A stretch of 8,399 nt of DNA from Actinomycetes bacterium (GCA_021850345.1 JAJZMN010000058.1:1-8399); one strand, 5' to 3'; positions 1-5,909 are shown, counted from the first letter of the stretch. Notes: generated by a model not told the origin, from the sequence alone. Program-made: numbers and translations.

Positions 1-314
1 TGAAACCGGCGTACCGGCCGCGTCGCGACCGCCTGGAGCACGCCGGACTCGACTTCGGCCGAGATCGCCGGAGACGAGATCGTCGACGCGCTGAGCGCCA
101 CGACGAAGCTGAACATGAACATGAACAGGATCAGTGCCTGCGGGAGTGACGCCGCAACCTCAGCGCTGCTCAGGCTTCGGCTGTGACTGAGGCGCTCGAA
201 ACCCCACGCGCTCAACCCCACCAAGGCGACGGTGATCGCCAAGAACGCGGCCACGAGCTTCCGCCGTACGGCCTCGCGGAACGTGAGTGCCGCGATGGTG
301 ACCGTCGGGCTCAT
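1..314 (-). CDS. ABC-2 type transporter permease, N-terminal part (gene runs off the left edge)
   Basis: Membrane subunit of an ABC exporter, paired with the ATPase just upstream. The 104 visible residues begin MSPTVTIAALTFREAVRRK, a cytoplasmic amphipathic start typical of ABC-2 permeases. A hydrophobic segment follows at about residues 20-38 and a second at about 57-78 (LILFMFMFSFVVAL). Then comes SSPAISAEVESGVLQAVATR (about 80-99), which matches the conserved cytoplasmic loop of this family, where an E..G.l....P pattern contacts the ATPase. The ATG overlaps the ATPase stop as ATGA (311-314), which points to translational coupling. The C-terminal part and the stop codon lie outside the window. 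The family assignment is firm. The substrate cannot be read from this sequence. Confidence 0.88.
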   Translation of the reverse strand, partial: MSPTVTIAALTFREAVRRKLVAAFLAITVALVGLSAWGFERLSHSRSLSSAEVAASLPQALILFMFMFSFVVALSASTISSPAISAEVESGVLQAVATRPVRRF

Positions 315-1309
315 CGTGCCTCCAGCAGTTCGAGGAAACGGTCCTCCAGCGTCTGATGCTCGGGGATCACCGCCTCCACGCGCCCTCCAGCCGCGACGAC
401 GGCGGCGACGAGGTCGGGCACCACCTCGGTAGCTGCACCCTCGAGCCGCAGCCACTCACCTTCGAGCGTCCAGGTCCCGAATCTCGCGTAACAGTGCCAC
501 CAGCCGTTGGGCAGGCCCGAGACTCGGAGCCGTACGCTGCGCCGCCCGAGGAGCTCTTCGAGCGTCCCGGTGGCGACCGTACGCCCCTGGTCGATAACCG
601 TTACCCGGTCGCAGATCTGCTCTGCCTCTTCGAGAAGGTGGGTGTTCAAGAACACCGTGCTCCCCCGCTGCTTCAAGCCACGCACGATCTCGCGAACTTC
701 GTGACGGCCCACCGGGTCGAGCGCGCTCGTCGGCTCGTCCAGTACGACGAGCTCCGGCTCGCCCAGCAACGCGACAGCCAGGCCCAGGCGCTGCTGCATC
801 CCCTTGGAGAAGGAAGCCACCTTGTCGTCGCCACGACGTGCGAGCCCGACCGTGGCGAGCGCCTCGTCGGCGCACCGCTCCCGCCGCTTCAGGCGGAGCA
901 GTTTCGCGTGAAGGCCGAGGACCTCTCGAGCGGTGAGCCAATGCTGGAATCGAAAGAGCTCGGGCAGGTAACCGATCCGGCGGCGAGTCTCGATGTCGCC
1001 AGCCGGCGAGCCGAGGACAAGTGCCTCACCGCTGGTCGGCCGGGCGAGGCCCAGCAGGAGCTTCACCGTCGTCGTCTTGCCTGCGCCGTTCGGGCCGAGG
1101 AACCCGAAGACCTCGCCACGCCGCACGGTCATCGACAGACCCCGCAGTGCGACCGTGTGTCGATAACGCTTGGCCAGGTCGACGGCGTGCACCGCTGGCG
1201 ATGACGGCGAACCAGCCCGCAACTTCATTGTGGATGCGTCCATCGACGGCACCACGGCGGTCGGGGCACCGTCGGGTGTGGTGCGCTCAGCCCAACTGCC
1301 GAGCGACAT
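311..1309 (-). CDS. ABC transporter ATP-binding protein (DrrA/CcmA-type exporter ATPase)
   Basis: Cytoplasmic ATPase that should power the permease encoded immediately downstream. In the 332-residue reading the Walker A motif GPNGAGKTT is at 72-80. The Q-loop position is IGYLPE (112-117), with Glu where many ABC proteins have Gln, as is common in exporter ATPases of this type. The signature is FSKGMQQRL (167-175), Walker B with D-loop is ELVVLDEPTSALDP (186-199) and the switch His is H224 in NTHLLEEAE. A C-terminal domain of about 80 residues follows. The start at 1309 is preferred because GGAAG lies 6 bases upstream; in-frame ATGs at 1243 and 1228 have no good ribosome binding site. This start overlaps the anti-sigma gene by 23 bases. 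The first 40 or so residues precede the ABC fold and are probably a disordered tail, so a later start is not excluded. Confidence 0.92.
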   Translation of the reverse strand: MSLGSWAERTTPDGAPTAVVPSMDASTMKLRAGSPSSPAVHAVDLAKRYRHTVALRGLSMTVRRGEVFGFLGPNGAGKTTTVKLLLGLARPTSGEALVLGSPAGDIETRRRIGYLPELFRFQHWLTAREVLGLHAKLLRLKRRERCADEALATVGLARRGDDKVASFSKGMQQRLGLAVALLGEPELVVLDEPTSALDPVGRHEVREIVRGLKQRGSTVFLNTHLLEEAEQICDRVTVIDQGRTVATGTLEELLGRRSVRLRVSGLPNGWWHCYARFGTWTLEGEWLRLEGAATEVVPDLVAAVVAAGGRVEAVIPEHQTLEDRFLELLEAR

Positions 1310-2357
1310 CCATCACTTCCTGCTGGCCAACGAGCCCGCCCACCACCTGGACGACGTGGTCGTGCTCCCAGACGACGCCGCCAGCAGTGCCGTTGGCGAG
1401 CGAGAGGTAGACAGCGGGTGACCCGTCGACCGAGGTCGACGTCTGGGTCAAGCCGGGAGGCACTGGGACCGGGAGCACGTGCTCGAGGTTGCCGAGGAGG
1501 CGGACCTCCTGCGCGAGGGCTTGCGGGAACCCGCGCCGCGAGAGCGCGAACGCCTCGAGCTCTGCCGTGGTCGCGCCGGTCGACGTCGCCGTCGGTCGCT
1601 GCATGTCACCGACGACGAGCGCCGGGATCTGGCCGGATGTCGCAGTCACCTCGTTCGTTCCGCCGTACTCGGCGAGCAACGCGGGACCGAGGGACAATGT
1701 GAGCGTGCTCCCGGCGAGCGGCGGTCCCGCCTTCGCGTCGAAGGCCACGGTGACCCTGGACGCGGGTACCGCCACATACGTCGTGACCCTGCTGACCCCA
1801 GGGGGCAGTGAGGCAGGCAGCGCGATCGACATCCCCGCAACTGACTCGGCCGCCGGCGCCGATGCCGTGGTCACGGGCTTCGGTCGGTCGGACCATCGGA
1901 AGGTGCCATAGGACCAGGTACCTGACCGTGGAGCCGTCGCTGCAGCCCCTAGGACGCTCGAGAGACCCTGGAGGCCCGCGTTGGAGAGAGGAAGCGGCGC
2001 CACGTGGGTTGGAGAGAACACGACCGTCAGCGTGGCCGCAGCGGCGACACCGGCAGCCAGCAGGCCGGAGGCAACCGCGACGCCCGTCGACGTGACCAAA
2101 CGGCGAGAGCGGACGCGCCCCGGCACCCGTCGCGACGGCGCGCGGCCTGGCTGGTTCACCTGGTGCCAGGCGGTCTCGACGTCGGGCACGGCCTGTGGGC
2201 GGACGAGCAGCCCGCGTGCCGTGCCAGCGTCGGCCAGCACCTCCACCCGGCGCGCCTGACAACGTCCGCAGTGGTCGAGGTGGTCGATGTCATGGTCGGT
2301 CACCGCGAAGGGTTCGTCGACGAGCCGGCGCAGCACCCCATCACGAACGTGGCGCAT
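1287..2357 (-). CDS. Transmembrane ZAS-type anti-sigma factor with large extracytoplasmic domain
   Basis: Probable membrane-bound inhibitor of the ECF sigma factor encoded just upstream. The N-terminal cytoplasmic part carries H26-x3-C30-x2-C33 (HLDHCGRC), the zinc-binding signature of ZAS anti-sigma domains. One membrane segment lies at about residues 87-115 (VAVASGLLAAGVAAAATLTV within it), preceded by an Arg-rich stretch, which puts the N-terminus inside. About 240 residues then lie outside the membrane, low in Cys and rich in Ala, Pro, Thr and Val. The C-terminal pattern GGVVWEHDHVVQVVGGL followed by a short helix recalls the DUF4367-like domains of some anti-sigma factors, but this is only an impression. 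The ATG at 2357 is chosen over an upstream in-frame start at 2417 because GGAGGT sits 8 bases before it. It overlaps the sigma gene end by 17 bases, so the pair is probably co-translated. Length 356 residues. Confidence 0.85.
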   Translation of the reverse strand: MRHVRDGVLRRLVDEPFAVTDHDIDHLDHCGRCQARRVEVLADAGTARGLLVRPQAVPDVETAWHQVNQPGRAPSRRVPGRVRSRRLVTSTGVAVASGLLAAGVAAAATLTVVFSPTHVAPLPLSNAGLQGLSSVLGAAATAPRSGTWSYGTFRWSDRPKPVTTASAPAAESVAGMSIALPASLPPGVSRVTTYVAVPASRVTVAFDAKAGPPLAGSTLTLSLGPALLAEYGGTNEVTATSGQIPALVVGDMQRPTATSTGATTAELEAFALSRRGFPQALAQEVRLLGNLEHVLPVPVPPGLTQTSTSVDGSPAVYLSLANGTAGGVVWEHDHVVQVVGGLVGQQEVMDVARQLG

Positions 2358-2871
2358 CCTTCTCCACCTCCTTGCGTAACGCAGCTTCGGCGCGGCGAAG
2401 CATCGTGCCGACCGCACCTACGCTCACGCCCATTGCCTCGGCCACTTCGGCATAGCCGAGACCGCTGTGTCTGAGCACCAGCACCATTGCGGCGCGCGCT
2501 GGGAGTCGAGACAGCGCCACGCGCACACGGGCGCCGTCCTCTCGCTCGAGTACGAACTCCTCGGGACCTGCTTGTGCGTGGTCCGTGCGGGCCCGACGGT
2601 GCCGGTCCTCGAGCCGGCGTCGGTCTCGCAGCGCATTCAACGCAAGGTGTGCCGCGGCGGTTTTGACCCAGGCCACCGCGTGATCTGAATCACCAGGGTC
2701 GTTGAATCGGCGCCGCGCGGCGATCATCGCGTCCTGCGCGATGTCCTCTGCGAGATGAGCATCGCGCAGCACGTTCGTGGCGATCCGCACTGCGACGGGG
2801 TACTCCGAGCGGAAGAAGTCCTCGAAACCCCCAGGCGCCGACGTCTGGATGTCTCGCACGACTGCCTCCAC
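2341..2871 (-). CDS. ECF-family RNA polymerase sigma factor
   Basis: Alternative sigma factor that should direct RNA polymerase to its own operon and possibly other genes. From the GTG at 2871 it is 176 residues. Region 2 spans about 16-86, with the core-binding helix AEDIAQDAMIAA (41-52), equivalent to the usual AED..Q..F. Region 4 spans about 117-168; its helix-turn-helix is YAEVAEAMGVSVGAVGTMLR (140-159), close to the consensus Y.EIA..LG.S.GTVKSRL.RA but with GTM in place of KSR. No extra C-terminal domain is present. Three starts are possible, all in frame: GTG 2880, ATG 2877 and GTG 2871. The strong AGGAGG at 2880-2885 overlaps or abuts the first two and is well spaced (8 bases) only for 2871, so I prefer that one. 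First gene of the sigma/anti-sigma/ABC operon, transcribed away from the reductase gene. Confidence 0.9.
   Translation of the reverse strand: MEAVVRDIQTSAPGGFEDFFRSEYPVAVRIATNVLRDAHLAEDIAQDAMIAARRRFNDPGDSDHAVAWVKTAAAHLALNALRDRRRLEDRHRRARTDHAQAGPEEFVLEREDGARVRVALSRLPARAAMVLVLRHSGLGYAEVAEAMGVSVGAVGTMLRRAEAALRKEVEKDAPRS
2366..2371 (-). promoter_or_regulatory. Ribosome binding site of the anti-sigma gene
   Basis: GGAGGT on the minus strand, 8 bases before the ATG at 2357 and inside the 3' end of the sigma factor gene. It decides the start: the longer reading from 2417 would add 20 residues before the ZAS domain. Confidence 0.7.
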
Positions 2872-2876
2872 GGTCA

Positions 2877-2885
2877 TCACCTCCT
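2877..2885 (-). promoter_or_regulatory. Full-length Shine-Dalgarno sequence of the sigma factor gene
   Basis: AGGAGGTGA on the minus strand is a complete match to the 16S rRNA 3' end. The nominal ATG at 2877 shares its last bases, which leaves no usual spacer. The GTG at 2871 has an 8-base spacer from GGAGG and is the better start on this ground. Confidence 0.6.
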
Positions 2886-3193
2886 ACGCACCACCGGAGA
2901 CCGAGATGTGACGCGGCGACACTCGGTGCTCGTGTCCCCAGCCTTGCAGCGATGACATCCAGCGTGCCCGCGCCCTCGAGCGGCGAATCCGACGTGCCGG
3001 ACAAGACCCTCCGACGTCGATGGCGCCAGCTGGCCAGCAGCCGTTGCCGGTCATCGCGAGACGCTCGGCATCGGCTCTCCCATCGGCTCGCGACGTACCC
3101 GGTGTCCAGGTGGCCTCCGCTTTCGCATACCGCCTGTCCGCGAGACGAGAATGGATCTGGCCGGCCCGATCGGCCCGCGGCGGGAACCTGGAC
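2886..3193. other. Divergent intergenic region between the sigma operon and the aldo/keto reductase
   Basis: About 310 bases with no convincing gene on either strand. The open frames crossing it are Arg/Ser-rich and show no family resemblance. It must hold the promoters of the leftward sigma operon and perhaps of the rightward reductase. I looked on the minus strand for an ECF-type promoter (GGAAC, 16-17 bases, CGTC). The nearest candidate, GGGAC followed by CGTC, has a 20-base spacer, so I do not call it. Confidence 0.5.
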
Positions 3194-3199
3194 AGGAGG
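3194..3199 (+). promoter_or_regulatory. Ribosome binding site of the aldo/keto reductase
   Basis: AGGAGG, 5 bases before the GTG at 3205. It fixes the start at the family's usual N-terminus (MKYVKLGRTG) rather than at the in-frame ATG at 3151. Confidence 0.75.
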
Positions 3200-3204
3200 A
3201 CGAC

Positions 3205-4209
3205 GTGAAGTACGTGAAGCTTGGCCGGACGGGTCTCGAAGTGTCGCGCATCTGCCTGGGTTGCATGAGCTACGGCGATGCCTCGCGTGGCGGCCATCAG
3301 TGGGTGCTGGACGAAGATGCGAGCCGGCCGTTCATAAAGAAGGCACTCGAATCAGGCGTCAACTTCTTCGACACCGCGAACGTCTATTCGCTCGGCTCCA
3401 GCGAGGAGTTCTTGGGACGCGCGCTCCGCGACTTCTCCAACCGAGACGAGGTGGTCGTGGCCACCAAGGTGAACGGGAAGATGCGTGAGGGCCCGAACGG
3501 CTCTGGCTTGTCCCGCAAAGCGATCCTCTCCGAGGTTGACCACAGCCTCGAACGTCTCGGGACCGACTACATCGACTTGTACCAGATCCACCGACTCGAC
3601 CCTCGTACGCCGATCGACGAGGTCCTCGAGGCGCTCGACGACGTCGTGCGCGCAGGCAAAGTGCGCTACATCGGAGCGTCTTCCATGTACGCCTGGCAGT
3701 TCGCCAAGGCCCTCTACACCGCAGATACCCACGGGTGGCGCCGCTTCGTGAGCATGCAGAATCACTACAACCTGCTCTATCGCGAAGAGGAGCGCGAGAT
3801 GCTGCCACTGTGCGCCGATCAAGGCGTCGGCGTCATCCCGTGGAGCCCGCTCGCCCGTGGTCGTCTCACCCGGGAATGGGAGGTGACGACCACTCGCGCG
3901 GAGACCGATGCGATGCTGCCCCACCTCTATCGTGACTCCGACCGGACGATCGTCGAGCGCGTGGGCGAGGTTGCCGCAGCGAGAGGAGTTTCGAGAGCTC
4001 AGGTAGCGCTGGCGTGGGCGCTGGCGAACCCCGTCGTCACCTCCCCCGTCATCGGGGCGACGAAGCTCACCCACCTCGATGACGCGCTGGCGGCGGTGGA
4101 CATCGAGCTGAGCGACGATGAGCTGAACCGGCTAGAGGAGCCTTACGAACCGCATGCGGTCGTGGGCTTCGACATCCCGAGGGTCCGGGGTCGCCGGGCC
4201 AGGGACTGA
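3205..4209 (+). CDS. Aldo/keto reductase, YajO-like
   Basis: NADPH-dependent oxidoreductase of the AKR superfamily (TIM barrel, cytoplasmic), reducing aldehydes or ketones to alcohols. The 334-residue protein has the catalytic tetrad D56 and Y61 (FFDTANVYSLGSSEE), K88 (VVVATKV) and H129 (LYQIHRLD). The stretches MQNHYNLLYREEEREMLPLC (184-203) and IPWSPLARGRLTR (211-223) and the cofactor-end motif SPVIGATKLTHLDDAL (280-295) closely recall E. coli YajO as I remember it. The true substrate is unknown. The protein should end near PYEPHAVVGF (313-322), as family members do, but it continues 12 residues (DIPRVRGRRARD) to a stop inside a tandem repeat, which looks like read-through past a lost stop. 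It stands alone, divergent from the sigma operon and convergent with the dehydrogenase. Confidence 0.93.
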   Translation: MKYVKLGRTGLEVSRICLGCMSYGDASRGGHQWVLDEDASRPFIKKALESGVNFFDTANVYSLGSSEEFLGRALRDFSNRDEVVVATKVNGKMREGPNGSGLSRKAILSEVDHSLERLGTDYIDLYQIHRLDPRTPIDEVLEALDDVVRAGKVRYIGASSMYAWQFAKALYTADTHGWRRFVSMQNHYNLLYREEEREMLPLCADQGVGVIPWSPLARGRLTREWEVTTTRAETDAMLPHLYRDSDRTIVERVGEVAAARGVSRAQVALAWALANPVVTSPVIGATKLTHLDDALAAVDIELSDDELNRLEEPYEPHAVVGFDIPRVRGRRARD

Positions 4210-4236
4210 CGGATCCGGAGTCTGACGGATCCGGAG
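4206..4236 (+). repeat. Tandem direct repeat over the reductase stop codon; also a possible hairpin
   Basis: CTGACGGATCCGGAG occurs at 4206-4220 and again at 4222-4236, a perfect 15-base unit with period 16. The first copy contains the TGA stop (4207-4209) of the reductase. Each copy holds the palindrome CGGATCCG (4210-4217 and 4226-4233), so the two can also pair as an 8-bp stem with an 8-base loop. That could act as a transcription terminator without a U-tract. Whether it is a slippage duplication or a functional hairpin cannot be told from sequence alone. Confidence 0.6.
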
Positions 4237-4284
4237 ACCGGGCGACGGCGATGCGACTCGGCTGATCGCGATGCAGGCCGCCGC

Positions 4285-4437
4285 GTCGAGCCCTTCGACA
4301 TCCGAGGACCACGCGTCCGGACGAACCAGGCCGACTTCACCATCGAGACGGTGACGGCGGACCGCCTGCACCGCCCGAGTCGAAAAGTGTTCGGCTGGCG
4401 GCACTGGTGGCTGACGCGCACCTATGAGCGGCTGTGA
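4285..4437 (+). pseudogene. Probable 3' remnant of an unidentified protein gene
   Basis: The plus frame from just after the reductase stop (4210) to TGA at 4435-4437 is open for 75 codons but has no ATG, GTG or TTG before 4351. From about 4285 it has almost exclusively G or C in third codon positions and encodes a natural-looking sequence: VEPFDIRGPRVRTNQADF, then IETVTADRLHRP, ending SRKVFGWRHWWLTRTYERL. The Trp/Tyr-rich ending and codon bias look like the C-terminus of a real protein whose 5' part is gone. I do not recognise the family. A short peptide from GTG 4351 is possible, but no ribosome binding site is seen. Confidence 0.4.
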
Positions 4438-4587
4438 CCGCCCGCCACCACGTGGTCGGCCATCGGCACCCTCGCTTCGCTGCCCGACCACTCGACCGCT
4501 CAGCCGCGTTGGCGGAATGACGGAGAACGATGCCCTGCTCGCCGGTGCCCAACCGCACCCCTGTCCCCAGTCCCCGTCGCTCATGGT

Positions 4588-4619
4588 TTCGCCGGTCCCG
4601 GCACCTCAGGACCGGCGAA
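4588..4619 (-). terminator. Perfect 11-bp hairpin after the hydroxyacid dehydrogenase gene
   Basis: TTCGCCGGTCC (4588-4598) pairs exactly with GGACCGGCGAA (4609-4619) around a 10-base loop. It ends 2 bases before the dehydrogenase stop codon (complement of 4622-4624), so it starts the 3' untranslated region of that transcript. Neither strand has a U-tract after it, as in many proposed actinobacterial terminators. It is symmetric and could also stop transcription arriving from the reductase side. Confidence 0.55.
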
Positions 4620-4621
4620 CG

Positions 4622-5611
4622 TCACGCCACGTACTCGCTCCGATCGACGAGGTGGGCCACCTGCTCGTGCCTGAGGGCACGCGCGGCGTTCTCGGCGGCC
4701 TCACGAGCGGCGTGCACGAACGATGGCGCGGTCATCCCGGAGTTGTGCGGTGAGCCGAGGACGTTCTCCAACTCGACGAACGGGAAGCGTGGCGAGAAGC
4801 CTTCCCCGTCACGGGGCTCTTCCCACCAGGTGTCGATGCCGACCTGGAATGTCCGATGCGCGACCAAATGCTCGTAGAGGGCTGCCTCGTCGACGATCGC
4901 GCCGCGCGCGACGTTCACCAAGATCGCGTCACGCTTCATGACCGAGAGCTCACGCGCTCCGATGAGGCCGCGAGTTCGGCGCGTCAGGGGAACGGAGAGC
5001 ACGACGACGTCGGCGAACGCGAGTGCCTCGTCGAGGTCGTCCAGCGTGCCCACCCACTCGACCATCTCCTCGGGGTCGCCTGAGCGGGTGATGGCCGAGA
5101 TCCGGGCGCCAAGGGACCTGAACAGCTTCGCGGTCGCCTTGCCGATGCCGCCGTAGCCCACAACGCACACCACCGAGCCACGGATCTCGCGGTTGACACT
5201 GTGCTGGTCGAAGATCCCCGCCTGCAGCTGGGCGTGGCGCTGCGAGAGGTGCTTGGCAAGCGCGAGTGACATAGCCAGCACGTGCTCGGCCATCGGGCCG
5301 GCATATGCACCGGCGTTGGACGCCAGCGGGACTCCTGCAGGGACGCGGTCCAACGGCACCTGATCGACGCCGGCGGAGAGGAGCTGCACCAGCCGCGCAC
5401 CGCTGAGCCGGGCGAACTCTTCGGACCCTTGCAGCTCGACGCCGAGCATCCATCCCATGACCACTTCAGCAGAGTCCAACGCGGCAGGCCGCGCATCATC
5501 TGCGAGGTCTACAAGGTAGCGAACGTCCGCCAGAGAGCCGATCGCCTCGGAGATCGCCGCCCGGACGGCGTCCGACGCAGGGAAGGTGACGAGCACGCTC
5601 GAGTCGACCAC
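4622..5611 (-). CDS. D-2-hydroxyacid dehydrogenase, probably NADP(H)-preferring
   Basis: Cytoplasmic oxidoreductase of the D-isomer-specific 2-hydroxyacid dehydrogenase family, which interconverts 2-keto acids and D-2-hydroxy acids; the substrate is unknown. The 329 residues are the family's normal length. The catalytic domain halves flank a Rossmann domain with VGYGGIGKATAKLF (151-164). The family's catalytic residues are visible: R236 in NVARGAIVDE, E265 in TWWEEPRDGE and H289 in GSPHNSG. At the end of the second Rossmann strand the sequence is AITRSG (173-178), with Arg-Ser rather than the usual Asp, which suggests NADP(H) over NAD(H). The start is a GTG at 5611, with GGAGG at 5621-5625 and a 9-base spacer. 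It converges with the reductase; upstream on the same strand lies an MmsA-like fragment. Confidence 0.92.
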   Translation of the reverse strand: MVDSSVLVTFPASDAVRAAISEAIGSLADVRYLVDLADDARPAALDSAEVVMGWMLGVELQGSEEFARLSGARLVQLLSAGVDQVPLDRVPAGVPLASNAGAYAGPMAEHVLAMSLALAKHLSQRHAQLQAGIFDQHSVNREIRGSVVCVVGYGGIGKATAKLFRSLGARISAITRSGDPEEMVEWVGTLDDLDEALAFADVVVLSVPLTRRTRGLIGARELSVMKRDAILVNVARGAIVDEAALYEHLVAHRTFQVGIDTWWEEPRDGEGFSPRFPFVELENVLGSPHNSGMTAPSFVHAAREAAENAARALRHEQVAHLVDRSEYVA

Positions 5612-5620
5612 GGATCAAGA

Positions 5621-5625
5621 CCTCC
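5621..5625 (-). promoter_or_regulatory. Ribosome binding site of the hydroxyacid dehydrogenase
   Basis: GGAGG on the minus strand, 9 bases before the GTG start at 5611. It supports a GTG start with no closer ATG. Confidence 0.65.
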
Positions 5626-5709
5626 AGGCGTTCCAAGGTGGGCGGACACGAGGACCGGGGCATGAAGGGCCCTTGGTTCAACACGACACCCTCGAGCCTC
5701 CACCGATCG

Positions 5710-5769
5710 GCGCCGCGGGAAGGTCCCGACGACGGCCTTGCCATCGATCCAGTGCCCGATATCGTTCAT
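5710..5769 (-). pseudogene. Fragment resembling the N-terminus of methylmalonate-semialdehyde dehydrogenase (MmsA)
   Basis: On the minus strand an ATG at 5769 opens MNDIGHWIDGKAVVGT, which matches the way many CoA-acylating methylmalonate-semialdehyde dehydrogenases begin (pattern ...I.HWIDGK.V.GTSGR..PV.NPATG). About 20 codons have GC-rich third positions. After that the frame continues as RSVEARGCRVEPRALH, with mixed third positions and no NPATG motif. A shifted frame gives EGVVLNQG, faintly like GPVFNPATG. No ribosome binding site precedes the ATG. This is most simply a truncated or frameshifted relic. With only about 16 recognisable residues, chance is not excluded. Confidence 0.35.
5738..5765 (+). 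promoter_or_regulatory. Candidate promoter for the NatAB-like exporter
   Basis: TTGCCA (5738-5743), 16 bases, then TATCGT (5760-5765) fits a housekeeping promoter at 5 of 6 and 4 of 6 positions. It would give a leader of about 135 bases. It overlaps the MmsA-like fragment on the other strand, so the match may be incidental. Confidence 0.22.
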
Positions 5770-5909
5770 GGGCGTCGGCCACATTACCGCTGAGTCGTCG
5801 ATACTTCTTACGAACTCGCACTCAGACGGGGCCCGAGATCACGATCCAGTGGTGGCACGTTGGTTCGAAATGGCGGGCCCACGTGCGACCGGTCGTAGCC
5901 TTGGAGGTG

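Larger units (their letters stand above)
4210..4621. other. Convergent intergenic region with repeat, gene remnant and hairpin
   Basis: 412 bases between two convergent genes. It holds the tandem repeat at its left end, a coding-like remnant to 4437, about 150 bases (4438-4587) in which I see nothing, and a hairpin at 4588-4619. The frames open on the minus strand are low-complexity Arg/Pro/Ser sequence and appear to be shadows. Confidence 0.55.
5612..5909. other. Divergent intergenic region between dehydrogenase and NatAB-like exporter
   Basis: About 298 bases. They contain the dehydrogenase ribosome binding site, an MmsA-like fragment on the minus strand and one candidate plus-strand promoter. 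Plus frames crossing the region (an extended reading of the ABC ATPase from 5586) are low-complexity and do not resemble the family, so the ATPase should not be extended into it. A 7-bp inverted repeat, GGGCCCG (5829-5835) and CGGGCCC (5874-5880), lies in the presumed leader of the exporter mRNA. Confidence 0.45.

Noticed and set aside
356..1204. Plus-strand open frame of 282 codons opposite the first ABC ATPase
   Set aside because: The minus strand encodes a complete ABC ATPase with every motif; the plus frame has none and no ribosome binding site.
2900..2945. ECF-type promoter upstream of the sigma gene (GGGAC ... CGTC on the minus strand)
   Set aside because: The spacer is 20 bases, whereas ECF promoters usually have 16-17. 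No better match was found by eye.
2952..3204. Plus and minus frames in the sigma/reductase intergenic region
   Set aside because: Arg/Ser-rich translations without motifs, poor codon bias and no ribosome binding sites.
5829..5880. Possible tRNA: 7-bp acceptor-like stem with TTCGAA before its 3' half
   Set aside because: Only 52 bases, with no proper T-stem, anticodon arm or D-arm pairing. It is at most a hairpin.
5586..5909. N-terminal extension of the NatA-like ATPase by 108 residues
   Set aside because: The extension is unlike any ABC ATPase N-terminus and overlaps the dehydrogenase start. The family's N-terminus begins at the ATG at 5910.
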